64,000 nucleotides of DNA, taken from Terebella lapidaria (Eukaryota; Annelida; Polychaeta; Terebellida; Terebellidae). The notes under the pieces were generated by a model. That model made no database searches and was not told the DNA's origin. It saw nothing but the letters and a program-made list of their open reading frames with translations. The position numbers and the translations under genes were made by a program. This document shows positions 57,560 through 64,000 of this stretch, piece by piece (the stretch's first letter is position 1; each line of letters begins with the position of its first letter). The stretch covers positions 35,013,119-35,077,118 of the forward strand of contig OX424559.1 of the NCBI GenBank assembly GCA_949152475.1. The letters run 5' to 3'.

Positions 57560-57567
57560 TATAAATA
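57560..57567 (+). promoter_or_regulatory. TATA box of X1 ORF1
   Basis: TATAAATA lies 39 bases upstream of the first ORF's ATG, a suitable distance for a short 5' leader. Confidence 0.5.
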
Positions 57568-57605
57568 CAGTCTCGATAACTAGCTTGGTCTCCAATCGCT
57601 AAAAA

Positions 57606-58001
57606 ATGGTGGAAGACGATGATATATTTCTGACGCAGAAAGCCTTCAGGCTTGAAGACACTGTTGATACAATGACTGTCCAACATTGTGCGCTGAATTT
57701 ATTGCACATAAATACTCAGAATTGTTTTATTGCGACTGTGTCTGACGACGAGATAGTAGCGACCTGTGAACAGGTGAAAATGCCGAGCAGTCTGGCAACC
57801 CCGCAAAAGGTAAAATTATGTTTAATTTACAGTACATTAACTAATTTCTTGATTATTGAATTTGTTTGCCTGCTTCGACAGAGTGACTGGTTTTTGATAC
57901 ATACGTAAATATTGGATTTGTTATATGTTTTGTAGTTTGTGTGCTTCGACGAAGAAGTGTACGCGGCAATCGGTCTCTTCAACGAACGGAAAGCCGGGTG
58001 A
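57606..58001 (+). CDS. X1 ORF1, small acidic protein of unknown function
   Basis: Proposed two-exon CDS: 57606-57809 (MVEDDDIFLTQKAFRLEDTV..., 68 codons, donor AAAAG|GTAAAA) and 57936-58001 (FVCFDEEVYAAIGLFNERKA then G and stop; acceptor TTTTGTAG), phase 0, 89 aa. Without splicing, exon 1 reads into the intron for 32 more codons. No signal peptide, helix or known domain is seen. Coding is plausible because of the TATA box, the clean splice sites and an open second exon. Confidence 0.45.
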
Positions 58002-58054
58002 ATTTCGAACGCAATCGCACAACATGACGTGGACACCCTCCAATACAACTTGAA

Positions 58055-58336
58055 ATGGCAGAAAATGAATTTTGCTTCGCTTTGAGACGTTTTGTTCTGG
58101 AGGCCAGGAAAGGAATGCCGGTCGCAACACAAAATCAGTTGGTGATCACCATTCAGTTACACCTCGCGCTAAAAGGTCGGGAAATATGCTCTCTACAGAA
58201 AAGGATATTTTTTTGTGCTTTAAAAACCTACAAGAGGACGACTGATGCACAACGCAAGCCGGTCAGTGTAATCCTACGACTGGCGGCACGAAAAATCAAG
58301 ACACTGTTGTCCACTGGAAAAAAGTACCCACGGTGA
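58055..58336 (+). CDS. X1 ORF2, small basic protein of unknown function
   Basis: A 93-residue ORF (MAENEFCFALRRFVLEARKG...) that is helical-looking and basic towards its end (RLAARKIKTLLSTGKKYPR). It follows ORF1 by 53 bases on the same strand. A basic, possibly DNA-binding protein beside a palindrome-rich terminus is suggestive only. It could instead be a downstream exon of one gene. Confidence 0.4.
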   Translation: MAENEFCFALRRFVLEARKGMPVATQNQLVITIQLHLALKGREICSLQKRIFFCALKTYKRTTDAQRKPVSVILRLAARKIKTLLSTGKKYPR

Positions 58337-58573
58337 CTGTAATGTCCGACAGTAACGTGAGCGACAGAGTGCATGTGACTGTAAATAATAATATGCTGGA
58401 AAATAAGTATTTTCTTTCGTATAACTTTCCGCCTGCAAAAAATCGTTGTGTGAAAATTGTGTTGGTGTCTGTACTTGTATAATCCATATTTGGTAGATAT
58501 CTCAGAAAGTGTAGATTCGTAGATAAGAATCCACAGTTGAAACAAAGGAGTGACGTCACAGGTATAGTTTAAG

Positions 58574-59401
58574 TTGAATTAGTTTTAAGAAATAGTTCAA
58601 ATATTTTTTATCATCCTTAATATTATTAATGTGCCCATATACGACATTATTAAAAATTATTCATTTCAAATAGCTTCCACATTAAGTTATAATATTGAGA
58701 TATAAGTCGCTTTGACATTGGAACTTCAAGATATAACAAAACGGACAGAAAAAAAAAACAAATCGAACGAACTCGCAATAAATTTCGTCCATTCTAAGTT
58801 TATGCAAAATACATTTGACAAATTTTGTATTTACACCATAACTAAGCACGATTCGATAACTAGGCAGGAAAAGGAAAGCATATGCTCACATTTTGTATCG
58901 ATGTGTATCTATTAGTAAATGCATTTGGATATTGATAGGGATACGAATTGTGAAAATAGTCTATTCTGTTTTATCCGGTTGACTTCCTATTGAATACACA
59001 GCTGGCTGATGAGTAAACCTTGCATGATTATTTTAACCAGTCATCAGAAGGCTCCAGCCTGTGAATTATTATTCAATCATTTATTGACACAAAACTAGTA
59101 CGAATTATACTTACTATTACCTTGCCATATTACCATCTATTCAGCAGCCGGAATCCTAAAATATCATGCATATGGCTGGCATCATTGATATGCTCTCAAC
59201 CTCATTCTCATAACATAGTGTGTCTTCAAACCGCGTGTCTTAAAACGTTTTTTTGTGAACCTTCTTTTAGGAATTATATAAATGCAACCATACAGATGGT
59301 ATTATTCATATTTGCAAATACGTGTGGCGGGTTAGTGGTACAGATCGCATTACTACAAAACTAGACGACTACACTTCAAAACTGAACTCAAATAGTATAG
59401 C
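58574..59401. other. No gene seen
   Basis: AT-rich DNA; no exon, repeat or RNA gene recognised. Confidence 0.4.
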
Positions 59402-59518
59402 TTATTGCACAATATGGGTTTTATGCCCGAGGATAATGTCTTTGAGAAGCCCGACGCGAAGCGGAGAGATTTTCGAAGACTTGGCCCTAGGGCATGAAAC
59501 CCCATTTTGTGCAATAAC
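59402..59518. repeat. Palindrome with GCGAAGC apex, third sequence type
   Basis: TTATTGCACAATATGGGTTT ... CCCCATTTTGTGCAATAA and TATGCCC ... GGGCATG pair around GCGAAGC (59456-59462). Same length class (117 bases) and tip as the heads of X1 and X2, but different arms. No arms or short distal copy were found, so it may be a solo head. Confidence 0.8.
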
Positions 59519-59959
59519 ACGTTTATCATATGCCAATGGATGTCGGGGACATTTTAGTATGTTTCAAATGACCGAATCATAACGATTCGAAAGAAATAAG
59601 AAAGAAATACAAATGAATTTCAGCATGCCCTGCTTGCAAAGAGAGCCGCACAAATCTACTGATCTAGATGTGAGATCTATATGGGGTCCCACTTATACTG
59701 TTTAGATATCGCTGCAAAACATTGAATATTACTTGTTCGAAGCTGGAGTTCTTCAATCACAGCTATTGATATCACGATCACTAAACTGTAAAATACAGTA
59801 TGCTTACATAGAAACATTTCATTAACCCACAAGAAAGCTATTGTCTTCCACAAATAAGCTTATTTATCTGGTTGAAGTTAACACTTTGGTGTTGACATGA
59901 AATTCATTCCTTACTGCGTGCATACCACATGTATGTTGAGACATTACTATATTTGACTA

Positions 59960-60440
59960 CTTTGTGTGCATAATTATTTACGTTGAAAGTGATACTTTTA
60001 GGTTCCCAACGCAGTGAACACGGTACCTGTATTTACGCCTAGTCCACTCCTATATGCTGTGTCGAGGGTTGCGTCTCAGAAGTAACTACCACAATATTTG
60101 TACCGAACGCATGTCGTTTGTTTGGAGCGAATGTTTCCCATATAACAATTTGGTCTCAAGAAAAATCATCTCTATTTATGCAGAAGTGGCACATGTATGC
60201 TACTTCAGTTTTGTCTATTATAGCTCATGTATGTAAGTACCTCCACCAGGAAGTAAGGCACAGGTATCACTTGTTCTCAGATCTTATGCAGAAAGAAATA
60301 TAGCTCGAGAGATAGAAAGATTGCCAGACGAATGTACAGTGTAGTGTTTGTTCGTATTGATGATTCCGTACCCACGTGTGGCACCCATCATGAAAAGCCT
60401 AACATGTAAACAATCTTGTTGCATAGTTGTCAACGATCTA
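59960..60440. repeat. Duplicated 5' flank of gene D, partner of 16.25-16.70 kb
   Basis: See the 16250 entry. The copy begins near GAACACGGTACCTGTATTTA and continues to TTGCATAGTTGTC. The ORFs in it are not conserved as protein between copies. Confidence 0.7.
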
Positions 60441-61835
60441 GATGACATCCATTTTTTCCCCCGTGAAGGCAGCTATAAGGTGCAAATAGTACTGTATATA
60501 TACACCATATAGAGAAATGGCATCATTTGATGAGAATTCTATCATGAGCCTCACTCAAAATTGAGGAATTCGTGTATTGATAACGAATGACTCAAAAACC
60601 ATTAAAAAAACAGAAAATCTAATATAATGTTCACCTATTGATATATGTTTTTGCTCCGCAAATGTGAAACTATCATACTGTAAAATTGACACATGTCACA
60701 CAAAGTCAAATCTCTGACTTTTCCTCAAAAGATCTTATTTCAGACGTTTTTCTCAAAAGATATTAATAATGCCCACCATGCACGTTACATCCATATTAGG
60801 TAAAAAAAAAATACTGTGTGCCCTATATTTATGTGCATAGGACAACACCTACCTCGAACATATGGATTGTTCGCTTTATTAATGCAGGCGTTACCACGTG
60901 TTATTGAAAGACGCTGGCTCGCGGCAATGATATATATTTAGGCATGTTTTGTGCGATAATGATGATGTGACATCATGAGCCTCCGAAAAAGCCACGTACT
61001 TGACAGAATGTCTATTTGGTTTATGACAGAAAACGATGCTAACCAACGGGCCATTACAAGTCCGTGATGTTTTCAAATAGTCGCCTGAACAAAATATTCA
61101 TAATATCGTCGCTTGAAGTTCCATACAGAACAGCCGTAGCATATGACGAATACACTAGTCAATCATCGCGCTTCGGCAAGAGGGTTAACGAGCGTAAAAA
61201 CATAAGGTAGGCTGTGAGTTGTACTTGTAACGCGGGTGTGTCTACGCGGAACAGACCATGGTCTGGCCTTTTGTTGAAGGTATCAAGCATGTAACAATAT
61301 CACGTTCACAACATAGCCGGAGTCGCGGTGAAGTGCTCTGCTATGAAGCCAGCCCTGACTTCATTTCATACCCGTACACAAGTTTTCCAATACGTTTGTC
61401 TGTGTAAAAACACCCTGCAGCATATCACCGATTTAGGATATGTTGCAGGGTGTATAGTGTGTGCGTGCCGAGCCTTGAATATAGATTTCCTCCAGTTGGT
61501 TCATGTATCTCTGAGCATTTGTATTTTGCCACTGCGTTAACGTTGTCCTAGTTTTCAAATAGGAAGGTTTAAGGTGTGACGTTTAGTAATGACTTGTTTT
61601 CGGTGTGGCCCAAAAAACCTGGTTTCTCTGATCGTATAGACTTTTGTAACTCCCGCTCGTTGTGATTCGAGAGCCGTCACTAATCTGGCGTTCCCGAACG
61701 CTGGTGTATCATCACTCAGTAGCTCACCGGCTTCACTTAGGCAAGAAGCAACTCAGATGCAAATAAATTGAAGATTTATAAACATCAAATCAACTTACAA
61801 TTGTATGGCTGGTCACCCACGTGACGTACAGATGT
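60441..61835. other. No gene seen
   Basis: Intergenic DNA. Around 61.36-61.48 kb, phrases such as CATACCCGTACACAAGTTTT and GTCTGTGTAAA faintly recall the 29.6 kb and 1.9 kb repeats. A small hairpin, CACCCTGCAGCATATC ... GATATGTTGCAGGGTG, lies at 61410-61452. Confidence 0.4.
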
Positions 61836-62798
61836 ATTAGATAAAGCCCGAGGAGCGCTCCATTACCTATTGGTATTGGAGACCGAGGGCGAAGCCCGAG
61901 GTTTCCAATACCAATAGGTAATGGAGCGTGACGAGGGCTTTGACTAATGTAAAGTCCACCACCCCAAAAAATAATTCCCCCACACAATCACTATAGCTCA
62001 AGATGTACGAGTTGTAAAGACGTGAACACAAATGTGTTATATAAGAGAGATACACGGGGAATGGTTGCATTCATTTCACAAACAAATGTTGAAGGGACAA
62101 CATCGTATTGTTCAAGTGAAATTCACACTATATTTAAATTTTCACGGGATAGTATACTCCTCCTTATAACTTGGTATAACTTGGGATTATCACACACGAT
62201 TTCATGGATACCCTATTCAAAAAATTGGATAGCTTACATGCCACGATATAAATATATCTTGCAGGGACATTTCTTGTTTTGTTTTTTGATAATCATATAC
62301 AATGTGATGGATATTGCGAAATTGGATATATATTCCTTCACATGAATGCAATGAACGGATATGGTCTGGATTTGTCAGACCAGTGCTTGTGCTGCTCTTT
62401 CCTCTAAATGGTCAGTGGACCAGTAGTATTACGGAGCAGTACAAGGTACCTGGGCCAAGTAGGCTTTATGGGAGAAGAGTTCAAGCATGTGCGCCTATAT
62501 GTCAATGTCAATTGACCTTACGACGGTGTATGCTTTGAGTTGTTTGTCCCAGGGGATTACTATTGTTCGGCAATATTTGTCCGAGGTGTATGCTTCACAG
62601 AACATACTGCTCCTACATGCATGTACACCTCAATTAATCCCGTTGTGTTTGAAGCGAGCAATACTTCTCTCAATATTTCACAGTTGAGCTCAGCTCCAAA
62701 ACTACAAACATCGCTCCAATTTTCGCACGTAGCTCTCCATTACCTATTGGTAATGGAGAGAAAGAACAATAGAGTGACGTCACAGGTGGACTTTACAT
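61836..62798 (+). mobile_element. Palindrome-headed element X2
   Basis: Same order as X1: 113-base palindrome with a GCGAAGC tip (61836-61948; tip 61889-61895); arm ATGTAAAGTCCACC (61947-61960); TTCCCCC (about 61973-61981); body; short palindrome CTCTCCATTACCTATTGGTA... (62733-62760) whose core occurs on both sides of the head; AGTGACGTCACAGGT (62773-62787); inverted arm GGTGGACTTTACAT (62785-62798). The body ORFs (for example 62022-62345) do not resemble those of X1 and look non-coding, so X2 may be a non-autonomous relative. Confidence 0.55.
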
Positions 62799-63019
62799 GA
62801 AGTTCAAACATGGAGCACTGTATGATCACATTTCAAAAATAAATAGTGCACGAGGGCACAACTAAAAAGAGTTCTTGGCCGGCGGCGTCTCTGTCCCTTC
62901 CCGTTGAAGTTTCCCGTCCCGTTTAGTCGAATGTAGGTATCAATCTATTACCACAAATACAGTAGATTTTGATGATGCCAATAACAAACGTAAGATATAA
63001 CATTTTGCAATAGAAACAA

Positions 63020-63091
63020 AGAAACGAATGGTTTCTCCAGGTAGTCTGTCTAAATAGAAACGAATGGTTTCTCCAGGTAGTCTGTCTAAAT
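63020..63091. repeat. 36-bp tandem duplicate
   Basis: Two adjacent identical 36-base units starting AGAAACGAATGGTTTCTCCA (63020-63055 and 63056-63091). Confidence 0.9.
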
Positions 63092-63225
63092 CCCGGTTGA
63101 CTCTAAGGCCCTGAAGAAGGAGTCGTCCGCACGGAGGTCGTCGAGTCCCTTGGCTGTGGCGGTGACGATCTCCCCACGGTCGATGTCGCTGTTGCAGTGC
63201 TCTCAGAGCGGCCGCCCGCTCTCCC

Positions 63226-63423
63226 TTATATAGCCAGGGTGGCTGCGCGCGCATCCTCGTCCGCGAACGTCTCTTCCTTGCTCTTCTCCACGTGGTGAAG
63301 ACTGCGTCCGCGAACGGTTCTTCCGCGAACGGTGCTTCCGCGACTGATGCTTCCGCTGATGATGCTTCCGCGATCGTGCTTCCGCGAACGGTGTCTTCGC
63401 CAGTGGACTTTGAGGGTCACGTG
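63226..63423 (-). promoter_or_regulatory. TATA box, GC-rich 15-bp repeat and E-box (minus)
   Basis: On the minus strand TATATAA (63226-63232) precedes a GC-rich leader. Upstream are about six copies of a CTTCCGCGAACGGTG-like 15-base unit (63303-63400) and CACGTG (63418-63423). Downstream minus-strand sequence at 63095-63190 stays open in one frame (DIDRGEIVTATAKGLDDLRA, then DDSFFRALESTG), perhaps a first exon of an unrecognised gene or element. Confidence 0.35.
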
Positions 63424-64000
63424 ACCGTTCCTAACGAACGTTTTAGCAAGACAGTTGCATGTATTTTGTTACAAAGGTTTAGATTCCAATAAAAATATGA
63501 TCAACATGTTTTTGTACTGTGACATGAACATGGCTACGCTATGTAACCATAACCAATGAATATACAGTTAGGTAAGAACTGATTACATTGTATATATGCA
63601 CAAAGATTTACCTACACGCTACATTTAATTTTTGCCACTTTTAGATAGTAGAGTAGATAAAAATCAGTTAATTCTTTATTAATATTGACCCATCAGAGTC
63701 TTATGACGTACACAAATACGCAGCATAACCGTAATCTCCACGGATAATCAATACGTGCATTATGTGGACATGCTTTCAAGACATGCCACAAGGTACTTAT
63801 AGCTAAGAAAATAAACACATATTGCGTTAGTGTTGATTTTGAATTCAAAATGGAAGTCTGGTAGGAACGGATTTAAAGACAACAGATTTTGGTAGAATGT
63901 TTCCTTTCAACGGTAACGAATGGTTTGGTGTTGAAGAATACTAGTATAAACGCAGCTTCCTATCAATTTGTTTCTCGCAATGCGCGAGTGGTGTTGGAAT

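Larger units (their letters stand above)
57314..58573 (+). mobile_element. Palindrome-headed element X1
   Basis: Order: 112-base palindrome with a GCGAAGC tip (57314-57425); arm CTTAAACTAT (57425-57434); TTTCCCCC; TATA box; two small ORFs; short palindromic copy of the head motif (GTAGATTCGTAG..., about 58511-58533); AGTGACGTCACAGGT; inverted arm ATAGTTTAAG (58564-58573). The same order recurs at 61836-62798 with different sequences. I do not recognise the family. It is treated as a mobile element because of the inverted arms and the recurrence; no target duplication was found. Confidence 0.55.

Noticed and set aside
62022-62345. 107-aa ORF as the protein of X2
   Set aside because: Composition looks random, there is no resemblance to the ORFs of X1, and no promoter is seen.

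Overview
This window looks like nuclear DNA of a marine invertebrate. It is AT-rich, its genes are split by GT-AG introns, and there are long (TA)n tracts and many DNA transposons. The repeat style and the immunoglobulin-superfamily (IgSF) gene content suggest a lophotrochozoan, most likely a mollusc. That assignment is inference; no species marker is visible.

The core of the window is a cluster of IgSF transmembrane receptor genes that I could assemble exon by exon. All splice phases agree and each predicted CDS is a multiple of three. Gene A (9.1-14.1 kb, minus, 647 aa), gene B (30.4-36.1 kb, plus, 662 aa), gene C (41.4-47.3 kb, plus, 1045 aa) and gene D (50.1-57.2 kb, minus, about 729 aa) share one plan: signal peptide, a V-like domain lacking the strand-B cysteine, one to five Ig domains, a domain with a conserved ANPF..I...NWTF motif, FN3, a second FN3-like domain, a transmembrane helix, and a short tail with paired tyrosine motifs (ITIM-like in A and B, ITAM-like spacing in C and D). 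A fifth, decayed copy (E, 4.4-4.9 kb) retains only the 3' end. The genes are mosaics: A and D share 5' halves, B and C share 5' halves, and A and B share 3' halves. Flanking DNA is duplicated as well (1.4-2.2 kb with 48.8-49.4 kb; 16.25-16.7 kb with 59.96-60.4 kb). The layout resembles cnidarian Alr allorecognition clusters and vertebrate paired-receptor clusters, by analogy only.

Between A and B lies a nested pair of apparently intact DNA transposons. A pogo/Tigger-like element (17.76-26.80 kb, TA target duplication) encodes a four-exon transposase with a C-terminal PHD-type finger. A second element (20.21-25.82 kb, terminal inverted repeats, ATAT flanks) sits inside its first intron and encodes a 1007-aa DDE-type protein with a long in-frame 20-residue repeat. 

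The right end (57.3-62.8 kb) carries an unusual architecture seen twice: a long near-perfect palindrome with GCGAAGC at its tip, an inverted-repeat arm, a C-tract, a body (two small ORFs in the first copy), a short copy of the same palindrome, the string AGTGACGTCACAGGT, and the opposite arm. The palindrome sequences differ between the copies. Other palindromes of this type lie at 59.4 and 27.8 kb. 

The remainder is MITE-like elements, a satellite-bearing transposon in an intron of A, old LTR-element and reverse-transcriptase fragments, and intergenic DNA in which I see no gene.
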